Assembly (NCBI GenBank): GCA_041918155.1
Contig: JAYRWH010000081.1
Span: forward strand, 1-64,000
Direction of reading: 5' to 3'
Source: UBA668 sp041918155
GTDB lineage: Bacteria > Actinomycetota > Acidimicrobiia > Acidimicrobiales > Ilumatobacteraceae
DNA length: 64,000 nt
Part shown: positions 51,222-60,711 of the stretch, piece after piece
Layout: every line of letters begins with the position of its first letter
Position numbering within the stretch: the stretch's first letter is position 1
The notes under the pieces: model-generated
Told to the model about the DNA's origin: nothing
The model's database searches: none
Seen by the model: only the letters and a program-made list of their open reading frames with translations
Made by a program: the position numbers and the translations under genes

Positions 51222-51632
51222 TCAGGCGGGGGAGAAGGCGAAGGTGAGCAGTTCCTCGCCGGTCTCGTCGGTGCCCAGCGGGATGATGGTCATCTCCAGG
51301 TTCATGCCGAACTGGATCTTCGCCGTGTCGGTCTCGGTAAGGCGGCCCTCGACCTTGACGACGTCGCCGAGCTGGATCAGCCCCATGTTGAACGGCGTGA
51401 AGTCCGCGGCCGAGACGGGGTAGCCCTCGCCGGGGTGAAAGTTCTGGGTGGTCCAGGTGACCAGCGTGCCGGTGCGGGGCAGCAGCACCTCGTGGAGGCC
51501 GGACTGACAGCACTTGGGGCAGTACTCCTGCACCGGAAACGTCGTCATGCCGCAATTCGGGCAGTTGCTGCCGATCAGCTGTGTGTTCTCCGCGGGCCAG
51601 TTGGTGATGCCCTCCGCGATGACCTTCGTCAT
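51222..51632 (-). CDS. Zinc-ribbon OB-fold protein (DUF35), thiolase partner
   Basis: 136 residues. CPNCGMTTFPVQEYCPKCC near 24-42 is a four-cysteine zinc ribbon, followed by an OB-fold with GTLVTWTTQNFHP and VVKVEGRLTE. Such proteins act with thiolases on acyl-CoA substrates. A GGAGG ribosome site lies upstream of ATG 51632. The thiolase gene follows after 47 bases. Confidence 0.9.
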   Translation of the reverse strand: MTKVIAEGITNWPAENTQLIGSNCPNCGMTTFPVQEYCPKCCQSGLHEVLLPRTGTLVTWTTQNFHPGEGYPVSAADFTPFNMGLIQLGDVVKVEGRLTETDTAKIQFGMNLEMTIIPLGTDETGEELLTFAFSPA

Positions 51633-51644
51633 GGCAGAACCTCC

Positions 51645-51662
51645 ATTCTCAGAATTGAGAAT
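51645..51662. promoter_or_regulatory. AT-rich 18-base palindrome upstream of the DUF35-thiolase operon
   Basis: ATTCTCA at 51645-51651 and TGAGAAT at 51656-51662 form a perfect inverted repeat around GAAT. It sits 12-30 bases upstream of the DUF35 start, next to the ribosome site. In a GC-rich region such an AT-rich palindrome is conspicuous. The size suits a TetR-type or GntR-type repressor; which one is not known. Confidence 0.6.
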
Positions 51663-51687
51663 CTAGCTCGCGAGTGGCCGGGCTCGC

Positions 51688-52929
51688 TCAGTCGGCGATC
51701 ATCTCGCGCCACCAGGCCCGCAGGTGGTCGGCGTGGTGGCCGTAGATCACGATGAGGTGGTTGCCCAGCGGGTGGTCGAGCAGCTCACCGGCCGCGTCAG
51801 GGGGAATGCGCACGTCGAGCTGGGTGCGGCAGCGCTCCTCACGCTGGGGCGTGAGCAGGGCCTCGCCGTCGGCGCACCACAGGTGCTCGAGTTCGTCCCC
51901 GCCGAGGCGCACGACGGTGATCGGACCAGGCGGCAGCTCACCGACGATCCCCACGCCGAGGTCGCTCTCGAAGTGGGTCTCGAGCCGGTAGCCCTCCACC
52001 ATTGTCAGCGGCACCGTGCAGTGGGCCAGCTCGATCACGCCAGCGGTGCGATCGATGCCCGCCGGGTTGGCCATCCAGCCGGTGCGGCCCGTGAGCGCGC
52101 GGGTCCAGAGCAGGCCCATCGTGCTCGCGACATCGCCTTCGCAGCCGGCGATCACACCCCGATCGTTGAGCGCGGAGAGGGCGAGGCAGCCCGACGTGAA
52201 CGCGGTGGTCACCAGATCGAAGCAGCGCACGGCGATGGCATCGAGGCGGCGTTCCTCTACGACGTCGCGCAGGACAGGTTCGACACGGGCTGCGGTCTCG
52301 ATGTCGGCCGGATGTGGTGAGCGGTCGTGGGGGTGGGCGCGCAGGCGCACGGGCACTGCGATCGGGGCCTCGATGTTCTCCTCGAAGCGGTCGATCACGT
52401 CGGACAGCGACACGTCGATGATCTCCGTGCCCCACCGCCGGAGCACCCCTTCGACGAGCGGCACGGAAGCGACCAGCCAATCGCTCGGCGTGCCGACGAG
52501 GCCGATGCGTGCGTGGTGCAGGGCGTGCCACACGGCTACGTCGTGAACGGCGTCGTCGACGGTGGCCGTGTCGTCGGGGTCGTCGCCGGTGGGCAGCATG
52601 ACGATGCGCGCCCGAGCGCCATCGTGTTGCAGGCGGGCGAGTGCCTCCAAGGCCGCCGGCAGCGAGTTGTGTTCGGGGCGGGTGATGAGCACGAGCGGCT
52701 CACCGGCGACCTTCGCCTGCCGCTGCGCCCACGCGTCGAGCACCTGCTGCTCGGTGCCGCCGGTGACGACGTAGAACGCCAGCGGCTCGTCGGGCGAGGC
52801 GTCGCCGACATCGGTCACCACATGCAACTCGCGACTGTCGAGGTGTGCCGCCAGCTCGGCCAGCGCCTCCGCAACCACGTCGTGGCCGTGCAGCGCGGCC
52901 GTGAGGGGAAGCACGCCGCACCGAGTCAT
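51688..52929 (-). CDS. L-fucose/arabinose isomerase-like protein
   Basis: 413 residues. Order and composition match the fucose isomerase-like group (COG2407): an N-terminal Rossmann-like half, then FDLVTTAFTSGCLALSALN, GVIAGCEGDVASTMGLLW and a C-terminal beta domain with LPPGPITVVRLGGDE. The glutamate and aspartate of GCEGDV would be the metal ligands. It probably works on a sugar, but no sugar transporter or kinase is near. Start ATG 52929 lies in a small palindrome (TCATAGCCCTATGA). Confidence 0.75.
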   Translation of the reverse strand: MTRCGVLPLTAALHGHDVVAEALAELAAHLDSRELHVVTDVGDASPDEPLAFYVVTGGTEQQVLDAWAQRQAKVAGEPLVLITRPEHNSLPAALEALARLQHDGARARIVMLPTGDDPDDTATVDDAVHDVAVWHALHHARIGLVGTPSDWLVASVPLVEGVLRRWGTEIIDVSLSDVIDRFEENIEAPIAVPVRLRAHPHDRSPHPADIETAARVEPVLRDVVEERRLDAIAVRCFDLVTTAFTSGCLALSALNDRGVIAGCEGDVASTMGLLWTRALTGRTGWMANPAGIDRTAGVIELAHCTVPLTMVEGYRLETHFESDLGVGIVGELPPGPITVVRLGGDELEHLWCADGEALLTPQREERCRTQLDVRIPPDAAGELLDHPLGNHLIVIYGHHADHLRAWWREMIAD

Positions 52930-53009
52930 AGCCCTATGAGGCCACCCGCACTGTGCGTCAAGTAGGGCCGGTGGTCACCGTGGTAGATGACTCGCGCCCC
53001 CAAGCGTGT

Positions 53010-55997
53010 TCATCGGGTGCGTTCCAGCACCTTCAGGGTGGCGCAAGCGCGTAGGTAGACCTCGTCGTCATCGGTCCACGAGGCCGAGAACGCAGAGGCG
53101 TCGAGTATGGCCGCGACCTGGCCAGCCGCGGGACCATTGTCGGCGAACACCTCTGCCAACTCGGCGTTCGCCGCTCCCGGCGGCGCACCGCGATGCACGG
53201 CGGCGGCCGCGAAGCGATCCTGCACCAGCCCCCACCGGCCGCGGCAGCGGCGATACCACCAGCGGCGCACCAGCCGTACGGCGGCCATCAGCACGACGAC
53301 GCCGGCCGCCACGACCATGACGAGTACTAGGTGGTCGCTGATGAGCGTGCCGAGCCCACGCAGCAGGTCGCCGCCGATCGAGGCCTGCGTGGACTCGCCC
53401 GAGAGGGGTACGCTCGCCGTCGGGTCGAACGCCACCCACCCGAGGTTCGGGAAGTTCACCTCGACCCAGGCGTGAGCATCACTGGCCCGGCTGATCCACA
53501 CACCGCTGATCGGGTCGCGTTCGCTGGGCACGTATCCCGTCACCAGGCGTGCGGGGACGCCTTGTAGCCGCAACAGGATTGCGGTGGCCGAGGCGATCTG
53601 CTCACAGAACCCGAGCCGTGACACGAACAGGAAGTCGTCGACCGCGTCCGCGCCGTCGCGTGGCACCGGTGCGTTGAGGTCGTAGGTGACGTGCGCGGTC
53701 AGCCACGCCTCGATGGCGAGGATGAAGTCGTACGTCGTGGGCGCGCTCGCGGCGAGCTCGTCGGACAGGGCGCGGGTGCGGTCGGTGACGGTGTCCGGAA
53801 CCTGCCGGTACAGGTCTGACGTCCAGTAGTCGGCCGCGTCGTCGATGAGGCGCAGCGCCTCCGGCGTGGCGCCGCTGCGTTGTGAGATGACCGTGTAGGC
53901 GCTGCCCGCGGTGAGCACGGCACCCGCGCGCAGCGCGCTGTCGGCACGCTGCCACAGCGGGGCATCGAGCAGTACCCGCGTGGGGCGGTAGGCGGCGAAC
54001 ACGAGGTTGGGGAGGTCGACCTGGGGGTAGAAGGTCTGGATCATCTCCTCGCCCTGGGCGTGGCGCATGTCGCCGACCGTGAGGGCGAGCTGATGGTCGG
54101 TACCGTCGGTGCGGAATCCGCTGCCGATCGCGGCTGCGTCGGCGACGTGCCACGAACGCCCGTCGAACGTCACGAACGTCTGGCCGCGCCAGTAATCGGG
54201 CTCGGGGGCGCGCACGCGGAGCACCACCGTGTCGCCGAGTTCGCCGCGCAGGCCGGTGTCGAGGGTGGCGCTGAAACCGGGGTACATCCCCCCGGTTGCG
54301 GTGCTGCCGCTGCGCGTGGGGCTGGCTCCGCCGAGCAGAGGCGACCCGTCGGGTGCGGCGAGTGAGCCGTCCTCGGCCGTCGTCCGCACGCTCTGCAGCC
54401 AGCTCGGCAGGGTGAGCTGGGCGGGCCCGCGTGGCACCGGCACGACGGCGAGCACACCGATCACTGCGGCCGCGGCCACCACCGAGGCCGCTGTGGTGCG
54501 CGCCCAGCCGCGCCAGTTGGCCGACGTCGGCAGGCGCCGCGCCGCGACCGCGGCGTGGGGCAGCCGATCGGCACGCGTGATCGCTCTCGTCGCCACGGCG
54601 ATCGCGAGCACGGCGGCGAGCAGCCACCCCTGCAGCGCGGCATCGACGCGGATACCCGCCGCGTAAGCGGCGAGGATCGCCGAGCACGCCAACGACACCC
54701 GGCCGCCGCGGCGGTCGATGCACTCGAAGCCCTGCACCGTCACCAGCGTCACGAGCATCTGCGGCAGCAGATAGCGCAGGGAGGCCATGACGCTGTTCAC
54801 CGCCGAAAGGTCGACAAGCGCGACACCAACCGTCAGGCCGATCACCACGCCGGCGAGCTGGCGCACCGTTTTGGAGAGCGGCCGGCGCACGCTGGTGGCC
54901 ACCGCTGCCGCGGCGATGCCGGCGATGACGAGCGCCATCTCGCCCGGGCCGTAGCCGAGCGGGTCGAGGGCCATGACGATGGTGGTCGAGGTGGCGAGCG
55001 CGGCGAGCCAGCGAGCCATCGGGCGCAGCGTCCTGTCCGGCTCGGGTGACACGAAGAGGGGCTGGCGCCACCACGCCAGCTGCCTCGGGGGCGGGTCGGT
55101 GGGGTCGAACGCGGCCGCCCAGCGCAGCACGGCCTCGGCGTCGGCCAGGGTCGTGGGCTCGTTGCCGTCCACCTGCACGGCGACGCGAGCGTGCGCGTTG
55201 AGGCCTTCCTCCAGCGTGTGCCGCGCCCGGGCTGCTTCGACGGCGGGGTGTGGTGTGCCGGTGCGGGCCTGCACCACCCACTGCTCGTCGTGCTCGCGGA
55301 GGCGTTGGCGCACGACGAACTCACCCGTGCGCATGGTGGACGGCCAGTGCACCCCGCTCAGCTCGTCGCCATCGCGCCACGAGCGCACCCCGTCGATCTC
55401 GTCGCGGCCTGGGTGCAGGTGGCGGGCGCGCTCGCCCTCGTCGGCGGAGGCGGTGCGCTCGAGCGGTGCATGGTCGCCGGCCGCGCGTGGCGCGATCGCG
55501 AGTTCGTCCATCGCCACGATGGCCGTGCGCCTCCACCACACCAGGCCCATGCGGCCCGCCGCGGAGAGTTCTACCGTCGCTTCGCGGTGCACGCCACGGT
55601 CGGGGGTGGTGCCGTCGAGCGCGACGTGGCCACCGTCGACCCAGCCTTGGGCGACGGTGTGCGCCACCCCGTGGGGCGCGGCGACGCGAAGGCGGGCGAA
55701 CACCGGGCGCCGGGTGTCTGCCTGCACATGCCACACGAGGTCGTCGTCGACGCTGGCCAGGCCAGCGGTGGAAATCGCGGTGACGGTGGCGCGGCGCACC
55801 GCCCACCACCCGGTGAGCGCGGCCGACGCCCCAGCGACGAGCCCGATCGCGAGCAGGATCACCACTGCCGTCGCGCCGGTGAGCAGTGCGATCATCCCTG
55901 CGGACAGCCACGCCACCGCGAGCGCGGGCGCGCCGTGGGCGACACCGGCGAGGCGGACCCGCGGCCCAATCGCCTTGTGCACCGTCGGCCGGGTCAC
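53010..55997 (-). CDS. DUF58-transglutaminase (TgpA-type) fusion membrane protein
   Basis: 995 residues from GTG 55997, which overlaps the moxR stop in GTGA; ATG 56027 is an alternative. Two helices near 20-65, a DUF58-like domain about 70-270 with WRDGDELSGVHWPSTMRTGE, several helices about 325-470, and an extracellular region with a transglutaminase core: Cys in GFCEQIASA near 794, His in DAHAWVEV near 839 and Asp in FDPTAS near 856. A helix near 880 and a cytoplasmic tail follow. Usually DUF58 and TgpA are separate genes; here they are joined. Confidence 0.85.
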   Translation of the reverse strand: MTRPTVHKAIGPRVRLAGVAHGAPALAVAWLSAGMIALLTGATAVVILLAIGLVAGASAALTGWWAVRRATVTAISTAGLASVDDDLVWHVQADTRRPVFARLRVAAPHGVAHTVAQGWVDGGHVALDGTTPDRGVHREATVELSAAGRMGLVWWRRTAIVAMDELAIAPRAAGDHAPLERTASADEGERARHLHPGRDEIDGVRSWRDGDELSGVHWPSTMRTGEFVVRQRLREHDEQWVVQARTGTPHPAVEAARARHTLEEGLNAHARVAVQVDGNEPTTLADAEAVLRWAAAFDPTDPPPRQLAWWRQPLFVSPEPDRTLRPMARWLAALATSTTIVMALDPLGYGPGEMALVIAGIAAAAVATSVRRPLSKTVRQLAGVVIGLTVGVALVDLSAVNSVMASLRYLLPQMLVTLVTVQGFECIDRRGGRVSLACSAILAAYAAGIRVDAALQGWLLAAVLAIAVATRAITRADRLPHAAVAARRLPTSANWRGWARTTAASVVAAAAVIGVLAVVPVPRGPAQLTLPSWLQSVRTTAEDGSLAAPDGSPLLGGASPTRSGSTATGGMYPGFSATLDTGLRGELGDTVVLRVRAPEPDYWRGQTFVTFDGRSWHVADAAAIGSGFRTDGTDHQLALTVGDMRHAQGEEMIQTFYPQVDLPNLVFAAYRPTRVLLDAPLWQRADSALRAGAVLTAGSAYTVISQRSGATPEALRLIDDAADYWTSDLYRQVPDTVTDRTRALSDELAASAPTTYDFILAIEAWLTAHVTYDLNAPVPRDGADAVDDFLFVSRLGFCEQIASATAILLRLQGVPARLVTGYVPSERDPISGVWISRASDAHAWVEVNFPNLGWVAFDPTASVPLSGESTQASIGGDLLRGLGTLISDHLVLVMVVAAGVVVLMAAVRLVRRWWYRRCRGRWGLVQDRFAAAAVHRGAPPGAANAELAEVFADNGPAAGQVAAILDASAFSASWTDDDEVYLRACATLKVLERTR

Positions 55998-56950
55998 CGT
56001 CGCGGCGCCGGCACCTGGGCGAGGCATTCGTCCACCACCACGTCGGCGAGGATGCGGTCGCGGGTGTCGAGGACCAGCCGGTGGGCGAGCGTGCAACGCG
56101 CCGCACGGGCGATGTCGTGTGGGGCCACATGGTCGCGCCCGGCCATCAGCGCGAAGGCCCTCGCCATACCCACCATCGCCACGCCGGCGCGGGTGGATGC
56201 GCCGAGGCGTACCCGTGGGTGCTCGCGGGTGGCATGCAGGAGCGCCACCGCGTATGCGGCGATGACATCAGCGACATGTACGTGGGCCACCGCGGCGCGC
56301 GCCGCGGCGAGTTCCGCAGGTGACGCGACATGGCCGACTCCGGCGAGGCGGCCGCGGCCGCGGCGGCCGGTGAGCACCTCGACCTCCTCCTCCGCACTGG
56401 CGCGGCCGAGGCTGATCGCCGCCGTGAAGCGGTCGGTGACGCCTTCGGCGAGCGGGTACGTGCCGGCCATCTCGACCGGGTTCTGGGTGGCCATGACCAC
56501 GAACGGGCTCGGCACCGGGTGGGCCTGCCCATCGACGGTGACTTTGCCCTCTTCCATCACCTCGAGCAGGGCCGACTGGGTGCGCGGGTTGGCCCGGTTC
56601 AGCTCGTCGAACAGCACCACATGGGCGAACACCGGGCCGGGGCGGAAGTGCAGCCCGAAGCCGTCCGCCGCCGGCGCGAGCGTGCCCACCACGTCGGCGG
56701 GCAGAAGGTCCGCAGAGCCCTGCACCCGCGAGAAGGTGCCCCCTACCGCGGCGGCCATGCTCTGCGCGAGCAGGGTCTTGCCTACGCCGGGGATGTCCTC
56801 GATGAGCAGGTGTCCCCCGGCGAGCACACAGGCGGTCGCGACCTCGATCTGTTCGTGGCGGCCGGCCATCACCGACGCGACCGCACCGCTCAGCGAGTGG
56901 GCCAGCGAAGTGGCAAGGGGGGTGGGGGCGGGAGCGGTCACAGGCGTCAT
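55994..56950 (-). CDS. MoxR-family AAA+ ATPase
   Basis: 318 residues. Walker A EDIPGVGKTLLAQS near 51, Walker B VVLFDELNRANPR near 112 and sensor ATQNP near 155. LLEVMEEGKVTV is the MoxR signature. It is co-translated with the DUF58-transglutaminase gene, as expected for MoxR systems, and probably acts as a chaperone for it. Confidence 0.95.
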   Translation of the reverse strand: MTPVTAPAPTPLATSLAHSLSGAVASVMAGRHEQIEVATACVLAGGHLLIEDIPGVGKTLLAQSMAAAVGGTFSRVQGSADLLPADVVGTLAPAADGFGLHFRPGPVFAHVVLFDELNRANPRTQSALLEVMEEGKVTVDGQAHPVPSPFVVMATQNPVEMAGTYPLAEGVTDRFTAAISLGRASAEEEVEVLTGRRGRGRLAGVGHVASPAELAAARAAVAHVHVADVIAAYAVALLHATREHPRVRLGASTRAGVAMVGMARAFALMAGRDHVAPHDIARAARCTLAHRLVLDTRDRILADVVVDECLAQVPAPRR

Positions 56951-57004
56951 GTCAGTGGATCATCGGCAGCGCCGGGCCGTCGCTCAAGCCCGGCCGGCAG
57001 CCGA

Positions 57005-57391
57005 TCAACCCATTGTGCGTTGCTTGATCGGCTCGATGCGGTAGATCAGGCGGACGTCGGTAGGCCCCATCGCATATGGGCCACCGATGTATTTGCCGGC
57101 CAACTTGTTGATGTGGTCGGCGGCGGGCTGGCCGGCGGTGACGCTGATGACCCGGCCACGTACCTCGGCGTAGTGGTAGGGGTTGGCGGCATCCCAGATG
57201 GCGATGGTGACCCGCGGGTCGTGATCCATCGCCGTGGCCTTGGCCCGCCCGATCTGGGTGTTGATGAGGATGCATTCGTCGTCGGCGTCGACCCACATGA
57301 CGTGGGTCATCGGGTGGCCGGACTTGGGGATGACGGTGAGGGCGGCGAAGTTCTTGGCCTGTGCCATATCGCGGATCGCGGGATCGAGCAT
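57005..57391 (-). CDS. F420/FMN-binding split-barrel protein
   Basis: 128 residues of the pyridoxamine-phosphate-oxidase-like, F420-dependent group (PPOX). GHPMTHVMWVDADDECILI, INTQIGRAKATAMDHDPRV and YAEVRGRVISV fit the split-barrel strands and the cofactor loop. It likely uses F420 or FMN for a redox reaction; substrate unknown. Divergent from the universal stress gene. Confidence 0.85.
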   Translation of the reverse strand: MLDPAIRDMAQAKNFAALTVIPKSGHPMTHVMWVDADDECILINTQIGRAKATAMDHDPRVTIAIWDAANPYHYAEVRGRVISVTAGQPAADHINKLAGKYIGGPYAMGPTDVRLIYRIEPIKQRTMG

Positions 57392-57474
57392 GGGGGAATG
57401 CTACTTCGGCGACGCTGTCGAACTCCCGCAAGTCCCCGTCGAGAGCGCGTCGCTGGTGGGGTAGTTTGCCGGGC

Positions 57475-57903
57475 GTGGGGAAGGCGTTCAGCAGCATCGT
57501 CGTCGGCGTGTCCGACGCGGAGACGTCGCTGACTGCGGCGCGCACCGCGGTCGCTCTCGCCGAGGCCACCGGTGCCACGGTGCACTTCGTCACGGCCGTC
57601 CCCGGCGGCGAACGGCAGGTGGTCGAGGTCGGCTCCGACCGCTTCGTGGTCGACTCGGTGGAGAACGCACGGGCGGCGATCGAACGCTTCGCCAGAGCAC
57701 TCGCTACGTCGGCGCAGTGGACGGTGCAGGCGGTGGAGGCCAGCCCGGCCAAGGCCCTCATCGAGGTCGCCGAGCTCTATGCCGCCGACCTGATCGTGGT
57801 GGGCAATGTGCGCATGCAGGGCCTCGGGCGCGTGCTCGGCAGCGTGGGCAACGAGGTGGCCCACAACGCGCCGTGCAGCGTCCTCATCGTCAAGACCGTC
57901 TAG
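57475..57903 (+). CDS. Universal stress protein (UspA-like)
   Basis: 142 residues from GTG 57475. A standard Usp fold: FSSIVVGVSDAETSLTAART at the N-terminus, and VVGNVRMQGLGRVLGSVGNEVAHNAPCSVLIV with the nucleotide-binding GxxG-type loop near 115-140, shown here only by landmarks GNVRMQGLG and GSVGNEV. The stop shares the CTAG tetramer with glgA, which ends on the other strand. Confidence 0.88.
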   Translation: MGKAFSSIVVGVSDAETSLTAARTAVALAEATGATVHFVTAVPGGERQVVEVGSDRFVVDSVENARAAIERFARALATSAQWTVQAVEASPAKALIEVAELYAADLIVVGNVRMQGLGRVLGSVGNEVAHNAPCSVLIVKTV

Positions 57904-59390
57904 CGGGCGGGTGCGGGGCGCTTGGCGTCCACCAGGCGGCGGTAGAGGTCGAGGTAGCTGATCGCCGCGATCCCCCAGCCGACGTCGCGGGTCATCGCCC
58001 GCTTCTGGACGCGCTGCCATGCGAGCTTGTCGGCGAACAGGTCGCATGCGCGATCGAGTGCCACGCCGAGCTGCACCGCGTCGACCGGGCTGAACTGGAA
58101 CCCGGTGGCCACGCCGTCGCGTAGCGCCGCCTCGTTGGCGTCGATGACCGTGTCGGCCAGGCCGCCGACGCGGGCCACCACGGGCAGGGTGCCGTAGCGC
58201 AGTCCGTAGAGCTGGGTGAGCCCGCACGGCTCGAACCGCGACGGCACGATGATCGCGTCCGCGCCGGCCTGCATGCGGTGCGAGAGTGGTTCGTCGAAGC
58301 CGATCACCATGCTCACCTGGCCGTGGTAGCGCTCGGCTTCACGTCGAAACGCGTCCTGCAGCTCGCGGTCGCCCGTGCCGAGCACAGCCAACTGCGCGCC
58401 GCGGGCGTACAGCACATGCATCGCGTCGAGCAGCAGGTCGAGCCCCTTCTGGGTGGTGAGCCGGCTGACCACGCAGAAGAGGGGCACATCCACCCGCACG
58501 TGCAAGCCCATCTCCAGTTGCAGAGCGGCCTTGTTGGGGGCCTTCGCCTCGAGGCGGCGGGCCGAGTACGGCGACGACACGAGGGGATCGGTGCCCGGGT
58601 TCCACACCGTGTCGTCGATGCCGTTGACGATGCCGCTCAGCTCGTGGGCGCGCAAGCGCAGCAGGCCGTCGAAGCCCATGCCGTGCTCGGGCGTGAGGAT
58701 CTCGCGGGCGTAGGTGGGGCTGACCGTGCTGAGGTGATCGCACCACTGGACGCCGGCCTTGAGGAAGCTGATGTTGCCCCAGTACTCCATGCCGTCATGG
58801 CCGAGCGCGGGCGCGGGCAGGTGCAACGGCTTGGACACCGCGTGCGGGAAGACTCCTTGGAACGCGAGGTTGTGGATCGTCAACAGGGTGGCCGGCAGCA
58901 CCGGCTTGGGGGTGCGCTTGCCCGGGTTGCTCGCGGCATGGAGGTAGGCCGCGGTAAGGGCCGCCTGCCAGTCGTGCAGGTGCACGAGATCGGGCTTCCA
59001 TGGGCCGAGCTTGCCGAGTGCGGTCTGGGCGCCGGCCCACGCGAGCGCGGCGAAGCGCAGGTGATTGTCGGGCCAATCCTTGCCGTCCGGCCCGAGGTAC
59101 GGGCCACCCCCCTTGCGGGCGAACAGATGGGGCGCCTCGACGAGCAGCACGGACAGGCCTTCGGAGGTAGTGCCGGCGAGGAGTGCACCCTCGCCGCCGA
59201 ACAGGTCGGGCAATGCCGCGACCTTGCGCGCCCCGATGAGCTGCTCGCGCACGCCGGGGTAGGCGGGCAGCAGGACGCGCGATTCCACGTCCATCGACGC
59301 GAGCGCCAACGGCAGCGCCCCGGCAACATCCGCGAGCCCGCCGGTCTTGATGAGCGGGTAGCACTCGGGGGTGACGAACAGGGCCTTCAC
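57900..59390 (-). CDS. glgA: Glycogen synthase GlgA
   Basis: 496 residues from GTG 59390. KTGGLADVAGALP near 15 is the ADP-glucose-binding motif of bacterial glycogen synthase; HLHDWQAAL near 138 and VPSRFEPCGLTQLYGLRYG near 390 are the GT5 catalytic motifs. It elongates alpha-1,4-glucan from ADP-glucose supplied by GlgC. The gene is divergent from glgC across 57 bases, so both share a regulatory region. Confidence 0.95.
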   Translation of the reverse strand: MKALFVTPECYPLIKTGGLADVAGALPLALASMDVESRVLLPAYPGVREQLIGARKVAALPDLFGGEGALLAGTTSEGLSVLLVEAPHLFARKGGGPYLGPDGKDWPDNHLRFAALAWAGAQTALGKLGPWKPDLVHLHDWQAALTAAYLHAASNPGKRTPKPVLPATLLTIHNLAFQGVFPHAVSKPLHLPAPALGHDGMEYWGNISFLKAGVQWCDHLSTVSPTYAREILTPEHGMGFDGLLRLRAHELSGIVNGIDDTVWNPGTDPLVSSPYSARRLEAKAPNKAALQLEMGLHVRVDVPLFCVVSRLTTQKGLDLLLDAMHVLYARGAQLAVLGTGDRELQDAFRREAERYHGQVSMVIGFDEPLSHRMQAGADAIIVPSRFEPCGLTQLYGLRYGTLPVVARVGGLADTVIDANEAALRDGVATGFQFSPVDAVQLGVALDRACDLFADKLAWQRVQKRAMTRDVGWGIAAISYLDLYRRLVDAKRPAPAR

Positions 59391-59447
59391 ATGAATTGAC
59401 GGTAACGCGTACGGGCCGCGACTGTGGCGCTGCGGTACATTCGGCAC

Positions 59448-60671
59448 ATGGCCGATCCCAAGGTGCTCGTCATCGTCCTCGCGGGTGGCGAAGGCAAGCG
59501 GATGATTCCCCTGACGCAAGACCGGGCCAAGCCCGCAGTGCCGTTCGGGGGCAGCTACCGCATCATCGACTTCGCGCTCTCCAACTTCGCCAACGCGCGC
59601 TACTTGAAGATCGTCGTGCTCACCCAGTACAAGAGCCACAGCCTCGACCGCCACATCAGCCAGACATGGCGTTTCAGCGGCTTGCTCGGCAACTATGTGA
59701 CGCCGGTGCCCGCGCAGATGCGCCGCGGCCCGCACTGGTTCGCCGGCTCGGCCGATGCGATCTACCAGAACCTCAACCTGATCACCGACGAGAACCCCGA
59801 TGTGGTGTGCGTGTTCGGCGCCGACCACATCTACCGCATGGATCCGCGCCAGATGGTCGAGCAGCACATCGCCTCCGGTGCCGGTGTCACGGTCGCCGCG
59901 ATCCCCGTCGGTTACGAGGAGGCCAAGTCCTTCGGCGTGATCGAGGCCGGCGACGCCGGCAAGATCGTCGCCTTCCACGAGAAGTCGCCCACCCCGCCCA
60001 CCATGCCCGGCGATGCCACCCGCTGCCTCGCGAGCATGGGCAACTACGTGTTCGACACCAAGACGTTGATCGACATCGTCTCGCCCACGGGTGAAGACGA
60101 CCAGCACACCGACATCGGTGGCCACATCATCCCTGCGCTCACCGCCCAGGGCGTGGCCCACTGGTACGACTTCTCCACGAACGACGTGCCAGGGCAGGAC
60201 GACCGCGAGAAGGGCTACTGGCGCGACGTAGGCACACTCGACTCGTATTACGACGCGAACATGGACTTGCTGTCGCCGGTACCGGTGTTCAACCTGTACA
60301 ACGACGACTGGCCGGTGTTCACCGCCAATGAGTCGCTACCTCCGGCCAAGATCTCGCGCGGCGCGGGCGGCGAGCCGTCGTACGTGGACGGCAGCTTGCT
60401 GTGCGCCGGCTCGATCGTGTCCGGCGCCCACGTCGAGCGCTCGATCGCCTCTCCCGGCGTGCGCGTGCACCACGATGCCCACGTCACCGACAGCATCCTG
60501 TTCCCCGGCGTGCGTGTCGGCGAGGGCTCTCGGCTGAACCGCTGCATCATCGACAAGAACGTGCAGGTGCCCCCGGGCACCCGCATCGGTTTCGACCGCG
60601 AGGCCGACGCGGCCCGGTACACGATCAGCGACCACGGCATCGTCGTGGTGGAAAAGGGCTACGAGTTCTAG
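59448..60671 (+). CDS. glgC: Glucose-1-phosphate adenylyltransferase GlgC
   Basis: 407 residues. VLAGGEGKRMIPLTQDRAKPA near 11 carries the nucleotide motif; FALSNFANA, GTADAIYQN-type GSADAIYQN near 105 and FGVIEAG follow. The C-terminal left-handed beta-helix has GSIVSGAHVERS and SRLNRCIIDKNV. It makes ADP-glucose from ATP and glucose-1-phosphate. Divergent from glgA; TTGACG at 59396-59401 is a possible -35 box. Confidence 0.96.
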   Translation: MADPKVLVIVLAGGEGKRMIPLTQDRAKPAVPFGGSYRIIDFALSNFANARYLKIVVLTQYKSHSLDRHISQTWRFSGLLGNYVTPVPAQMRRGPHWFAGSADAIYQNLNLITDENPDVVCVFGADHIYRMDPRQMVEQHIASGAGVTVAAIPVGYEEAKSFGVIEAGDAGKIVAFHEKSPTPPTMPGDATRCLASMGNYVFDTKTLIDIVSPTGEDDQHTDIGGHIIPALTAQGVAHWYDFSTNDVPGQDDREKGYWRDVGTLDSYYDANMDLLSPVPVFNLYNDDWPVFTANESLPPAKISRGAGGEPSYVDGSLLCAGSIVSGAHVERSIASPGVRVHHDAHVTDSILFPGVRVGEGSRLNRCIIDKNVQVPPGTRIGFDREADAARYTISDHGIVVVEKGYEF

Positions 60672-60711
60672 CCTCTTTACGCGGTCGTCTCCGCCACCTA
60701 CGGTGTCCGCC

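Noticed and set aside
53602..55281. 559-codon - strand frame inside the DUF58-transglutaminase gene
   Set aside because: It overlaps the true frame in another phase and has only Arg-rich, low-complexity sequence.
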